From assembly GCF_000011245.1 (NCBI RefSeq), contig NC_004193.1, forward strand, positions 2,024,501 through 2,088,500: 64,000 nucleotides of DNA. Direction: 5' to 3'. Origin of the DNA: Oceanobacillus iheyensis HTE831 (GTDB taxonomy: Bacteria > Bacillota > Bacilli > Bacillales > Amphibacillaceae). A model generated the notes under the pieces. The model had not been told where the DNA came from and did not search any database. It saw only the letters and a list, made by a program, of their open reading frames with translations. Below are positions 9,639 to 21,332 of this stretch, in pieces (the stretch's first letter is position 1; every line of letters starts with the position of its first letter). The position numbers and the translations under genes are program-made.

Positions 9639-9667
9639 ATTATATAAAATTTAACCTCAATAGTCAA
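9639..9667 (-). promoter_or_regulatory. sigma-A promoter of alaS
   Basis: TTGACT (9662-9667) and TATAAT (9639-9644) are 17 bases apart on the minus strand, placing the start near 9632 at the head of the T-box leader. Confidence 0.75.
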
Positions 9668-9668
9668 T

Positions 9669-10736
9669 CTAGGTGCGCCGGAATTCAATAAATTGCTGAA
9701 CAATAACTTTCGCTATCATTAAAATAGGAACTGCTAAAATCATTCCTAAGATTCCTCCAAGTTGACTGCCGAATAAAAGTGCAAAAATAATCGCCACTGG
9801 ATGAATGCGAATTGTCTTCCCCATTATATATGGGGATAATAAATTACTTTCGATAATTTGCAATATAAATAGCGCTAAAATCACAAGCAAAACCTTTCCG
9901 CTATCCCCTGCAGTATAGGCAATGGTGATTACTGGTACGGCACCAATAATTGGTCCAAAATAAGGAATGATATTTACAATCGCTAATATAATCGCAAGTA
10001 GTAAGCCGTAGGGTATCTTCATGATTAAAAATAACAAAAACGATGCGATTCCTACAAATAAACTTACAATTAATTGACCTCTGATGTACCCTCCTAATCC
10101 TTTGTCTAACTCTTTCAGTAACCTCTTCGCATCATCTCGATATTGTGATGGTATAAACTTACCTAAAAAAGAAAGGATTTGTTTGAAATCTTTTAAAAAA
10201 TAAAAGACTAGAACAGGGATAACAGTAATAATAATAATTTTGTCCATCAAACCGTCAAATCCACCAACTAAATTCGAAAGCAATTGATCTATTCGTGATT
10301 CAATCGATGCAATCATATCATCCATTCGGTCATGAACACCTTCAGGTAAGAACGAAGTATACTCATACACACGAAGAATGAGTTGCTCATAAAGTGAAAA
10401 GAATTCCGGTATATTCTTACTTATCTCTGTAATTTGTTGCACAATTACTGGATACCCCAGATAAATCGACAAGCCAACTCCACCAAAGAAAATAAGATAG
10501 ATAAGTAAGATAGAGATTCCTCGATGAATATGAAGTCGGTGTAATTTCTCAATCACAGGATGTAATAAATACGTAATTAGAGTTGCTATAATAAATGGAA
10601 TTAGCAGTTTGCCCACAAACGTAAAAAATCCACTATAATATGGAACAGTGATTACAAATAAATAAAAAGTGATAATAACTAAAATACCAATTATAAGATA
10701 GTAGATGATAGTTTTTCGATCTAATTTTTTCCACAT
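9669..10736 (-). CDS. yrrI: AI-2E family transporter / YrrI-type permease
   Basis: A 355-residue integral membrane protein of the AI-2E transporter (PerM, former UPF0118) family. About seven or eight membrane helices are visible: two near residues 10-60, one at 70-95, one at 165-185, and a dense C-terminal cluster from about 215 with NIIPYFGPIIGAVPV, a motif typical of the family. The long soluble part between residues 95 and 160 is also typical. The substrate is unknown; some members act as Na+ or peptide exporters. The gene is at the place of yrrI next to alaS in B. subtilis. Confidence 0.82.
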   Translation of the reverse strand: MWKKLDRKTIIYYLIIGILVIITFYLFVITVPYYSGFFTFVGKLLIPFIIATLITYLLHPVIEKLHRLHIHRGISILLIYLIFFGGVGLSIYLGYPVIVQQITEISKNIPEFFSLYEQLILRVYEYTSFLPEGVHDRMDDMIASIESRIDQLLSNLVGGFDGLMDKIIIITVIPVLVFYFLKDFKQILSFLGKFIPSQYRDDAKRLLKELDKGLGGYIRGQLIVSLFVGIASFLLFLIMKIPYGLLLAIILAIVNIIPYFGPIIGAVPVITIAYTAGDSGKVLLVILALFILQIIESNLLSPYIMGKTIRIHPVAIIFALLFGSQLGGILGMILAVPILMIAKVIVQQFIEFRRT

Positions 10737-10779
10737 AAATACACTCCTCAGCTAATTTCCATATAAGGCTGGGAGTATA

Positions 10780-10965
10780 TCACAAGCGTCGTTCTTCCAA
10801 GGTAAATAAATCGTCTAATGAGCTTAAACTACCATCTGACTCAATTTGATGAACGTTAATTTGATCACCTGATACAGTTAATTCAATACAGCATGACCAG
10901 CAATAATAGTCGTGAGAACCAATTTTACCAATTTGTTTACCACGACAATTTGGGCAACGTAGCAT
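10780..10965 (-). CDS. small zinc-ribbon protein
   Basis: A 61-residue protein with two cysteine pairs, CPNC at residues 4-7 and CWSC at 22-25 (followed by a third Cys), the pattern of a zinc ribbon. The second half is acidic and without clear motifs. GAGGGGA precedes the ATG at a good distance. It lies between recD2 and the permease gene on the same strand. I do not recognise a function; a nucleic-acid or protein adaptor would fit the zinc ribbon, but that is a guess. Confidence 0.65.
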   Translation of the reverse strand: MLRCPNCRGKQIGKIGSHDYYCWSCCIELTVSGDQINVHQIESDGSLSSLDDLFTLEERRL

Positions 10966-11031
10966 ATATATCCCCTCTTCATAGAATTATTGCTACTATC
11001 CTTGCCCAATAAATGAATAATTATACTCTAG

Positions 11032-13362
11032 TTACATAAAGTCATATGGGGATACTTCATCTTCTTCTTGTTCTTGTTCAGAGTCTTCATTTGCAGATTC
11101 ATTTTCTATTCGTGTAACTAAAGCATCCTTTAAGGAAGTATTACGTTGATTTGTGTCTTTGGTATTTACACCTTTAAGAAATGCAGGTTGTTCTCCACAT
11201 ATGATGAGAGATTCTTTACTTCTAGTTATTGCTGTATACAATAAATTCTTTCTCAACATACGGTGATGTGCATAAACAACCGGTAACAGCACAATCGGAA
11301 ATTCACTCCCTTGTGATTTATGGATTGAGATACAAAAAGCATGTGTGAAATTATTATAGTCTTTACGAATATAAACAACTTCTCGATCTTCAAAAGCAAT
11401 CACAATTTGTTCTTCATGTTCCGTATTTTCTTCTGGTTTGAATATCGCTACTATTTCACCAATATCACCATTATATACACCATCTTCAGGTTGATTGACA
11501 AGTTGAATGACACGATCACCGGTTCGGTAAATCACATCTTGATAATGAATTTCTCTACGCTTCTCCGTTGGTGGATTTATTAATTTTTGTAATTCCTGGT
11601 TAATGATATTAATACCAGCTTGGGAGCGATACATTGGAGCTAAGACTTGAATATTATTCAAATCAATTCCTTTTGCTTTTGCTTTTTTCATAACAGAAGA
11701 TATCACTTCAATCATTTGAGGTTCTCTACATGAAATAAAACTAAAATCTCGATCATTGGATAAAGAATTTGCTGAACAATTATCTTGTTTAATTTCATGA
11801 GCTAACTGAATGATTTTTGAACCTTCCTTTTGCCGGTATACCTCTTGAAGAGACACCGTCGGTAACAAATTACTATGCATTAGATCAGTTAAAACTTGTC
11901 CTGGACCCACAGAAGGAAGTTGATCTTCATCACCTACTAATAACACTTGCATATCCGCTGGAATAGCTTTAAATAGATGATTTGCTAGCCATATATCTAC
12001 CATCGAAAATTCATCCACGATTAATAACTTTCCCTCTAATTGTTCATGCTCATCTTTTTCAAAGCTACCAATCCCGTTCCAACCTAATAATCGATGAATG
12101 GTTACTGCAGGAATCCCTGTGGACTCTGTCATGCGTTTTGCTGCTCTACCTGTAGGAGCTGTAAGTACAAATGGAAAATCTGATTTATTCTTATAATCCT
12201 TTGGGTCCAATGATACCTTTTGCAAGGACGCGTACGCCTTTAAAATACCCTTTATCACAGTTGTTTTGCCTGTTCCAGGACCACCCGTTAAAATCATTAA
12301 TTTAGAATGAATGGCATGATTAATAGCATCAAATTGTTCTTTCCCGTAGCTTAATACCTCTTCTTCTTCAATCGAACCGATAATCTTTAACATTTCTGCC
12401 ATAGGGATATTTTCTTCCATTGGCTTATCAAGGATTCGCTTTAGATTAGCTGCAAAGCCATCTTCTGCATAATATAGAGAAGGTAAATAAACTTTTTCAT
12501 CGATGATGATTATTTTCTTAGCTGTATTTAATTGTTTAAAAACGAAAGAAACAATTTCTATATCACTAGTTGCAATTCGTAACAAATCAACAACTTCTTC
12601 TAGACAATCTCGTAAAGGAACATACACGTGCCCAGATTGAATTGCCCGCTGTAAAACAAAGATAATCCCTGCACCAATTCTACTTTCATGCGTTCCAGCT
12701 ATTCCTTGTTGGGTAGCTATTTGATCGGCTGTTCGGAAACCAAATCCCTCTATATCAAATACAAACTGATATGGGTCTTGTTTTAATAAATCTATGGCTT
12801 CATCTTTATACGTCTGATATATAACTTGAGCCATCTTTAAGCCGATTCCATATGTTGCTAAATGAACAGCGACATGTTCAAATCCTTGATTTTCCTTTAA
12901 TCGATTTGATAATCGTTCTGCTGTCTCTTTAGATAATCCCTTAATTCCCTTTAAAGCATCATCATTATCCAAAATCTTTGTTATTGCCTGCTCACCCAGT
13001 CTATCTACTATTCTCTCTGCAGTTGTTTTTCCAACGCCATAAAAGAGATCGCTTGATAGATAACTTATCAAACCATCTCTTGAACTTGGTATTATTGTTT
13101 CATAAGACTGAACCTTTAGTTGTGTTCCATATCTAGGATGTTTTTCTAATTCACCATAAAAACAGTAAGCAGTTTGTTCTTGAAGGGTATCAAAATATCC
13201 TTTTACAATAATTTCCTTATCCTCATAATCTAAATTCGTGTCATCTATTTGGACACGAACAATCGAAAAATGTTCGGCTGCATTTTGAAATATTGTAGTC
13301 AGAACGGTTCCTTTGGCAAATAAAGGTACATTTTGATCTTCAGACATAATTTGTTCTGTCAT
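11032..13362 (-). CDS. recD2: RecD2-type ATP-dependent DNA helicase
   Basis: A 5'-3' superfamily 1B helicase that works without RecBC and is involved in DNA repair and replication fork stability. The 776 residues hold an OB-like N-terminus, tandem helix-hairpin-helix repeats (residues about 90-240), and the motor: Walker A GGPGTGKTT near residue 357, ALTAPTGRAAKRM-like motif Ia (TAPTGRAAKRMTE), VDEFSMVD for Walker B, GDEDQLPSVGPG, and the C-terminal SIHKSQGSEFP and LYTAITRSK. AAGGGG precedes the ATG. The acidic tail ends in SPYDFM. It is upstream of the small zinc-ribbon gene. Confidence 0.95.
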   Translation of the reverse strand: MTEQIMSEDQNVPLFAKGTVLTTIFQNAAEHFSIVRVQIDDTNLDYEDKEIIVKGYFDTLQEQTAYCFYGELEKHPRYGTQLKVQSYETIIPSSRDGLISYLSSDLFYGVGKTTAERIVDRLGEQAITKILDNDDALKGIKGLSKETAERLSNRLKENQGFEHVAVHLATYGIGLKMAQVIYQTYKDEAIDLLKQDPYQFVFDIEGFGFRTADQIATQQGIAGTHESRIGAGIIFVLQRAIQSGHVYVPLRDCLEEVVDLLRIATSDIEIVSFVFKQLNTAKKIIIIDEKVYLPSLYYAEDGFAANLKRILDKPMEENIPMAEMLKIIGSIEEEEVLSYGKEQFDAINHAIHSKLMILTGGPGTGKTTVIKGILKAYASLQKVSLDPKDYKNKSDFPFVLTAPTGRAAKRMTESTGIPAVTIHRLLGWNGIGSFEKDEHEQLEGKLLIVDEFSMVDIWLANHLFKAIPADMQVLLVGDEDQLPSVGPGQVLTDLMHSNLLPTVSLQEVYRQKEGSKIIQLAHEIKQDNCSANSLSNDRDFSFISCREPQMIEVISSVMKKAKAKGIDLNNIQVLAPMYRSQAGINIINQELQKLINPPTEKRREIHYQDVIYRTGDRVIQLVNQPEDGVYNGDIGEIVAIFKPEENTEHEEQIVIAFEDREVVYIRKDYNNFTHAFCISIHKSQGSEFPIVLLPVVYAHHRMLRKNLLYTAITRSKESLIICGEQPAFLKGVNTKDTNQRNTSLKDALVTRIENESANEDSEQEQEEDEVSPYDFM

Positions 13363-13489
13363 TTTATTAACCCCTTAACATAAAGTGAATCTTCAATCAA
13401 TGGGTTTTCATTCTTCCCCAAGTTGAACAGAATCAGACTTTAACCTCACAGTCTTGAAGTGAGGTTGATATTGCCCGTTACAATTGGTT

Positions 13490-14155
13490 TTATTCTTGAT
13501 CTCCCAAAAACGCCAATACGGTTTTTTTACCATTTGCAGCAAGCATATGATCTGGTTGAATCTCTAACGCTTGATCAAAATAGTGCATAGCCTCTTCTGC
13601 ATTATCATGAAATAGTGAAATAACACCTAAATTATAGAAAGCATCACTATGATCTTCATTTAGCTTAAGAACCTGATGAAATATTTTCTCAGCTTCCTCT
13701 AAATACTCTAATTGAGCAAGAGCAAGCCCATATTGAAATAGTATTGTTTCATCTTTATTTGAGAGCTCCGTTGCCCGCAATAAATATGGTAGAGAAAGTT
13801 TGATTTGTTCATCATTCTTCAAACTCATCCCAAGCATAAAGTAAGCATCACTTTCTTCTAAACCACTTTTTATTGCTTTTTCAAAATACTGCTGTGCATT
13901 AGAGAACAATTCTTTATCAAAATATAAGTTCCCTAATGCGTAATAAGCAGTTGCAGCATGCTCATCTAATTCAATTGCTTTTTCAAAAAACCGTTTTGCC
14001 CTATCTGTTTCATTTAATTGGAGTAATAAATTCCCAAAGTTTATATAACCAGTTGGGTCTTCCGGATTTTCTTCAATTACTTCGTTAAAAAGTGCAGCCG
14101 CCTCTTGATATTTTTTCTCTTTCATTAAACTAATTGCTTGTTGATTCTCATCCAT
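13490..14155 (-). CDS. yrrB: TPR repeat protein YrrB
   Basis: A 221-residue protein made almost wholly of about six tetratricopeptide repeats (for example DPTGYINFGNLLLQLNETD, AATAYYALGNLYFDKELFS and DAFYNLGVISLFHDNAEEA). Such repeats form a binding scaffold; the partner is unknown. It sits directly after mnmA, as in B. subtilis, so a link to tRNA thiolation or the neighbouring genes is possible but unproven. The start at 14155 gives an MDENQQAISLM N-terminus; an ATG five codons upstream (14170), two bases from the mnmA stop, is an equal alternative. Confidence 0.85.
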   Translation of the reverse strand: MDENQQAISLMKEKKYQEAAALFNEVIEENPEDPTGYINFGNLLLQLNETDRAKRFFEKAIELDEHAATAYYALGNLYFDKELFSNAQQYFEKAIKSGLEESDAYFMLGMSLKNDEQIKLSLPYLLRATELSNKDETILFQYGLALAQLEYLEEAEKIFHQVLKLNEDHSDAFYNLGVISLFHDNAEEAMHYFDQALEIQPDHMLAANGKKTVLAFLGDQE

Positions 14156-14171
14156 TATCGATTCACCCATT

Positions 14172-16441
<2,270 letters not shown>

Positions 16442-16551
16442 GATTAAAAAACCCTCTCTATCTAACTGTATCAATTTCATACTTTAAAAACTTGATATAA
16501 AGTATGAATATTTTTTACTAAGACTTAGCTTAATGAAACTGACTATGCAAA

Positions 16552-16971
16552 TTAAATATAAAACATATAAGCATCACGTGGTTCATCATTTTCATGATCT
16601 ACTAAATCTTGTAATGTTGTCTGATCTAAAACATCTTTAACTGCGTCACGTATACTTAACCATAAGGATTGTTGAGCAGGTTTTTCTTCTTCCATGCCTT
16701 CTACAATTGTTAAAGGACCCTCAAGAACTCTCAATACATCACTCGCTGTAATCGATTTTGGTTCTCTTGATAACATATATCCACCATATGCACCACGTAC
16801 ACTCTTCACTAAACCTGCATTTCTCAAAGGAGATGCTAACTGCTCCAAGTAATGCTCGGAAAGATTATTTTCTTTGGCAATCATTTTCAAAGAAGTTGGT
16901 CCCTGTCCATAGTTTAGTGCTAACTCAATCATAATTGTTAATCCGTATCTTCCTTTTGTTGAAATTTTCAT
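16552..16971 (-). CDS. cymR: Rrf2 family regulator CymR
   Basis: A 139-residue winged-helix repressor. The N-terminus MKISTKGRYGLTIMIELAL and the helix-turn-helix (NLSEHYLEQLASPLRNAGLVKSVRG, about residues 36-60) with GAYGGYML wing are typical of Rrf2 proteins. It has no cysteine at all, so it cannot hold the iron-sulfur cluster of IscR; this agrees with CymR, the master repressor of cysteine metabolism that acts with CysK in B. subtilis. It lies upstream of the cysteine desulfurase gene on the same strand with about 110 bases between. Confidence 0.9.
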   Translation of the reverse strand: MKISTKGRYGLTIMIELALNYGQGPTSLKMIAKENNLSEHYLEQLASPLRNAGLVKSVRGAYGGYMLSREPKSITASDVLRVLEGPLTIVEGMEEEKPAQQSLWLSIRDAVKDVLDQTTLQDLVDHENDEPRDAYMFYI

Positions 16972-17104
16972 TTATAGACACCTCATATTCTTCGTTCCTA
17001 TTACATTCTACATGTTATTATATCATGACAACCATCCTCTTGCATTTCACTAGAATCCACTATAAGCTTGAAGGATAAAACTGAAATAAAAAGGACGATT
17101 TGTT

Positions 17105-18382
17105 ATGAATCACCATCAACCGCTCGCATATCGTATGCGCCCGAAAAATATAGATGAAATTATAGGACAAGAACACCTTGTTGGTCAAGGGAAAATAATT
17201 GATAGAATGGTAAAGGCTAACATGCTATCATCCATGATTCTTTTTGGCCCACCAGGAACAGGAAAAACTTCTATGGCTTACGCTTTAGCAAATAGTGTAG
17301 GTCTACCTTTAAAGATATTAAACGCGGTAACGGATAAAAAGAAAGATATGGAAATAGTTGTAGAAGAAGCAAAAATGAGAGGGCAAATGGTTCTTATACT
17401 TGATGAAGTTCATCGACTAGATAAAGCAAAACAAGATTTTCTGCTTCCTCATCTAGAAAGTAACTTACTAACCTTGATTGGTTGTACAACGAGTAATCCA
17501 TATCACTCTATTAATCCGGCAATACGTAGTCGCTGTCATTTATTTGAATTGCACGGGTTAACAATCGACAATGTAAAAACCGCGTTACATCGTGCAATAG
17601 TACAATATAATGAAACATCTCAAAATGATATTAATATTGGGGAAGATGCACTTGAACACTTAGCTTTAGCAGCAAATGGAGATTTACGGTCATCTTTAAA
17701 CGGATTAGAATTAGCGGTAAGTTCGACTCCACCGACGGAAACTGGTGTAATTGAACTCACAATAGATATTGCTGAAGAATGTATGCAAAAAAAATCCTTT
17801 TCACATGATAAAGATGGTGATGCTCATTATGATGTTTTATCCGCTTTTCAAAAATCAATCCGCGGTAGTGATGTAGATGCCGCACTTCATTATTTAAGTC
17901 GATTAATTGAGGCAGGAGACCTCGATAGTATTGCAAGACGTATGATCGTAATTGCATATGAAGATATCGGGCTTGCTAATCCTCAAGCTGGACCAAGAGC
18001 AGTATCTGCTGTACAGGCTGCAGAACGATTAGGTTTTCCCGAAGCTCGAATCCCCCTTGCAAACGTCGTTGTAGAACTTGCACTATCTCCAAAGTCAAAC
18101 ACAGCCTATAAAGCTTTAGATGCGGCCTTAAGTGATTTACGATCTGGTAGAAGTGGTGATGTCCCTGCTCACCTAAAAGATTCTCATTATAAGGGAGCAG
18201 AAAAATTAGGAAGAGGAAAAGAGTATTTATATCCTCATAATTATCCTGGTGCTTGGGTAGACCAACAATATCTCCCTGATTCTATCAAAAACCGAATCTA
18301 TTATTCACCAAAAGATACAGGGAAATTCGAAAAAGCTCTCAAACAAGTTTATGAAAAAATTCAACGAGATAGAAAGAATTAA
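17105..18382 (+). CDS. rarA: replication-associated recombination protein RarA
   Basis: AAA+ ATPase of the MgsA/WRNIP1 family acting at stalled replication forks. The 425 residues contain MRPKNIDEIIGQEHLVG, Walker A GPPGTGKTS near residue 49, Walker B LILDEVHRL near 99, sensor GCTTSNPY, and the C-terminal tetramerisation domain with IRGSDVDAALHYLSRLIEAGD and the ending LKDSHYKGAEKLGRG with YLYPHNYPG. It runs opposite to its neighbours at 5' (cymR), sharing an intergenic region of about 130 bases. Confidence 0.95.
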   Translation: MNHHQPLAYRMRPKNIDEIIGQEHLVGQGKIIDRMVKANMLSSMILFGPPGTGKTSMAYALANSVGLPLKILNAVTDKKKDMEIVVEEAKMRGQMVLILDEVHRLDKAKQDFLLPHLESNLLTLIGCTTSNPYHSINPAIRSRCHLFELHGLTIDNVKTALHRAIVQYNETSQNDINIGEDALEHLALAANGDLRSSLNGLELAVSSTPPTETGVIELTIDIAEECMQKKSFSHDKDGDAHYDVLSAFQKSIRGSDVDAALHYLSRLIEAGDLDSIARRMIVIAYEDIGLANPQAGPRAVSAVQAAERLGFPEARIPLANVVVELALSPKSNTAYKALDAALSDLRSGRSGDVPAHLKDSHYKGAEKLGRGKEYLYPHNYPGAWVDQQYLPDSIKNRIYYSPKDTGKFEKALKQVYEKIQRDRKN

Positions 18383-18467
18383 CGTATATTTCCCCCTCTT
18401 TGCGGTAACAATAGAAACTACTATACACAATTTCTATTGATTTCTAAATAAGAGGAGTGAATATTCA

Positions 18468-19147
18468 ATGGCAAAAGTAGACAAGATGCATGGTCACATG
18501 AAGATGATTTATTATTAGCAGAAACTGTACTTCGTCATATTCGAGAAGGAAGCACGCAGTTAAATGCGTTTGATGAAGTTGGAGATCAGCTTAATAGAAC
18601 TTCTGCTGCATGTGGGTTTCGTTGGAACGCGGAGGTACGTGTTAAATATGATAATGCAATTGATTTAGCTAAACGACAACGAAAAGAGAAAAAGAGAGCA
18701 CTCAGTGCAGGCATGAAAAAAACTTATAGTACACAGCAACCTTCAACATTCACAACTAGTATAGAAGAAGAAGTAGGAGTAGAACTAACTGATTCTTCAA
18801 AGCAGGTAACGAACTCTATACCAACTATTAATATAGATTCCGTAATTCAATATTTACGAGAATTAAAAAAAGACTATCATGCTTCCAATCAATCAAAATC
18901 CGCGTTGGTATCCATAGAACATGAGAATACAGCTCTAAAAACAAAGGTAGAAGAATTACAGGATAAATTAGCGGATACCGAGAAACAACTAGCTACCATG
19001 CAAGAAGATTATCAAACATTTATCCAAATCATGGACCGTGCTAGGAAAATGACTGTTTTTAATGATAATGAAAACGGATTTGTTGCGCCAGCTTTCCGAA
19101 TGGATAAAAATGGTAATTTAGAACAACTTGCTCATGGTTCCAATTAA
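18468..19147 (+). pseudogene. RsfA-family sporulation regulator with an apparent frameshift
   Basis: The start ATG at 18468 has AGGAG ten bases upstream, but its frame reads MAKVDKMHGHM and stops after 16 codons. From about 18479 the next frame gives RQDAWSHEDDLLLAETVLRH, the Myb/SANT-like DNA-binding domain of RsfA/YlbO-type regulators, and stays open through AACGFRWN, a coiled coil and the stop at 19147. One missing A after GCAAAAGTA would join them as MAKVRQDAW. The second frame has no ATG, GTG or TTG before 18713. In Bacillus these proteins adjust forespore or mother-cell gene expression. It may be a true mutation or an error in the sequence. Confidence 0.75.
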
Positions 19148-19161
19148 TTTAATAAATATAT

Positions 19162-19199
19162 AAAGAGAAACTGGATGATTCTTAGTTTCTCTTTTTTTA
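19162..19199 (+). terminator. terminator after the RsfA-family gene
   Basis: AAAGAGAAACT pairs with AGTTTCTCTTT around a short loop and is followed by a run of T. Confidence 0.85.
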
Positions 19200-19250
19200 T
19201 GTGTAGAAATACACTATACTGGATTTTACAAATATGGACTAATAAAACAC

Positions 19251-19280
19251 AAAACTGCCAAGAATGTATCTTGACAGTTT
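19251..19280 (-). terminator. terminator after 6S RNA
   Basis: On the minus strand AAACTGTCAAGA and TCTTGGCAGTTTT pair around a four-base loop, and TTTTGTGTTTT follows. It lies about 15 bases beyond the end of the 6S RNA pairing. Confidence 0.7.
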
Positions 19281-19295
19281 GTTTTATGTATACGT

Positions 19296-19480
19296 TCAAT
19301 CCCGATTGTGCCGTCTTATTTCAAGCTTTGATCCCGCTATCAGCAGGTGGGTGTCCTGTTTTAAGGGTATTGTGCCTCCTACCATTTTTAGGCTTGCACG
19401 CACCTTAAAAACCAATTAGACTCCCATTTTTATAGTTGTTCGGTCAAAATACTTTTAATAGACGAACACATCAGGATGAT
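19296..19480 (-). ncRNA. ssrS: 6S RNA (SsrS/BsrA type)
   Basis: The locus between rarA and aspS is where B. subtilis carries its 6S-1 RNA. The 5' part begins ATCCTGATGTG, like that RNA, and pairs with the 3' end (ATCCTGAT with ATCGGGAT; CGTCT with AGACG), which gives a closing stem and a length near 185 bases. Inner arms around GGTGCGTGCAAGCC and a central unpaired region fit the mimic of an open promoter that holds sigma-A RNA polymerase. The ends are estimated from the pairing. Candidate -10 elements are TAATTT at 19485-19490 or TATAAA at 19505-19510. Confidence 0.8.
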
Positions 19481-19556
19481 ACGTAAATTAAATTTTATTG
19501 TGTATTTATATTAGCATATTTATTTTTTGTAAACAATAGGTTTGTTGTACGATATT

Positions 19557-21332
19557 TTACTGGTTCTTTTCCCCTGATTGCAATTGAATAGATAATTCTT
19601 GTAATTGATCATCACTTACACCACTTGGAGCTGCAGTCATTAAATCAGAGGCTGAAGCTGTTTTTGGAAATAGAATGGTATCACGGAGGTTAGATCTACC
19701 TGCTAACAACATGATAATGCGATCCAATCCAAGAGCTATACCTCCATGTGGAGGTGCACCATATTCTAAAGCATCTAATAAGAATCCAAATTGACTACGT
19801 GCTTCTTCTTCTGAGAACCCTAGAACTTTAAACATTTGGTCCTGTTGTTCCTTTTGATGAATACGAATGGATCCTCCTCCAAGTTCAAAACCATTTAACA
19901 CTAAGTCATAAGCATTTGCACGTACACTCGCAGGATCAGTTTCTAATTTATCTAAATCTTCTTCGATTGCAGATGTAAATGGGTGGTGTGCTGCAAAATA
20001 TCTGCCTAAGCCTTCGTCATACTCTAATAATGGCCAATCTGTAACCCATAGGAAATGGAATTTGGATTCATCTATTAAACCTAATTCCTTACCTAAGTAA
20101 AGACGTAAAGCTCCAAGACTATCGTATACAACATTCGTTTTATCCGCTACAAATAACAATAAGTCTCCTTGCTCTACATTTGCACGATCACGAATACCTG
20201 CAACTTCCTCTTCAGATAAGAATTTAGCAATAGGACCTTTCAATTCGCTTTCATCCGCTTTTAGCCATGCAAGCCCTTTAGCATCATAAACTTTTACATA
20301 TTCTGTTAATTTATCAATATCTTTACGAGAATAGTTATCCGCTTTGCCTTTGATATTTAATAAGGCTACCTTCCCGCCGTTATCTACCGCTTGAGAAAAT
20401 ACCTTAAATCCAGATGAAGCCACGATATCAGAAACATGAATTAATTCTAAATCGAAACGTGTGTCTGGTTTATCAGAACCATATCTATCCATTGCCTCTT
20501 GATATGGCATACGTGGTAATGGTAAAGAAATATCTATATCTTTTACTTCTTTCATTACTTTTTTCATCATATGTTCTGTCATATCCATAATTTCATCACT
20601 AGTTAAAAATGACGTTTCTATATCGATTTGTGTGAATTCAGGTTGCCTATCTGCACGCAAGTCCTCATCACGGAAGCATCTTGCGATTTGATAATATCGC
20701 TCAAAACCACCCATCATAATTAATTGCTTAAACAATTGTGGAGACTGAGGTAAGGCATAAAATTCTCCCGGGTGTACACGACTAGGAACTAAATAATCTC
20801 TTGCACCTTCTGGCGTACTCTTCGTTAGAATTGGTGTCTCCATCTCTAAGAAATCTTTGTCATTTAAGTAATTTCGAATAGATTGGGTTGTTTGATGACG
20901 CAATCGAAATGTTTCTTGTAATGAATTTCTACGCAAGTCCAAATATCTATATTTAAGCCTGACATCTTCTGAAACATCTGTTTCATCTTGTATGGTAAAC
21001 GGTGGTGTTTTTGCTTTATTTAAAATTTGGACTGAAGAAGCATTAACTTCAATTTTACCCGTTTTCATCGATGGATTGATGGTTGCTTCATCACGAGCAA
21101 CTACCGTGCCATTGATTTCAATTACATATTCTGAACGAATATTTTCCGCTGTTTCTAAAGCCTTTTTAGAATGGTCAGGATTAAAGACAACTTGTATGAG
21201 TCCTGATTTATCACGAAGATCAATAAAAATCAACCCGCCAAGATCTCGACGCTTTTGAACCCAACCTTTAAGCAATACTTTTTCACCTATATTTTTTTCG
21301 TTTAGCCTACCCGCCATTAATCTTTCACTCAT
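19557..21332 (-). CDS. aspS: aspartyl-tRNA synthetase
   Basis: Class IIb synthetase for tRNA-Asp. The 591 residues hold the N-terminal OB-fold anticodon domain (residues 1-110, [27 protein letters not shown]), motif 2 [18 protein letters not shown], the bacterial GAD insertion and motif 3 [15 protein letters not shown] near the end. The ATG at 21332 (MSERLMAGR) has GGAGG eight bases upstream; a start five codons earlier would overlap that site. Its first bases overlap the hisS stop by eight, so the two are coupled and share the T-box before hisS. Confidence 0.97.
   Translation of the reverse strand: MSERLMAGRLNEKNIGEKVLLKGWVQKRRDLGGLIFIDLRDKSGLIQVVFNPDHSKKALETAENIRSEYVIEINGTVVARDEATINPSMKTGKIEVNASSVQILNKAKTPPFTIQDETDVSEDVRLKYRYLDLRRNSLQETFRLRHQTTQSIRNYLNDKDFLEMETPILTKSTPEGARDYLVPSRVHPGEFYALPQSPQLFKQLIMMGGFERYYQIARCFRDEDLRADRQPEFTQIDIETSFLTSDEIMDMTEHMMKKVMKEVKDIDISLPLPRMPYQEAMDRYGSDKPDTRFDLELIHVSDIVASSGFKVFSQAVDNGGKVALLNIKGKADNYSRKDIDKLTEYVKVYDAKGLAWLKADESELKGPIAKFLSEEEVAGIRDRANVEQGDLLLFVADKTNVVYDSLGALRLYLGKELGLIDESKFHFLWVTDWPLLEYDEGLGRYFAAHHPFTSAIEEDLDKLETDPASVRANAYDLVLNGFELGGGSIRIHQKEQQDQMFKVLGFSEEEARSQFGFLLDALEYGAPPHGGIALGLDRIIMLLAGRSNLRDTILFPKTASASDLMTAAPSGVSDDQLQELSIQLQSGEKNQ

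Noticed and set aside
16552..16971. IscR-type iron-sulfur regulator
   Set aside because: The protein has no cysteine, so it cannot bind a cluster; CymR fits better.
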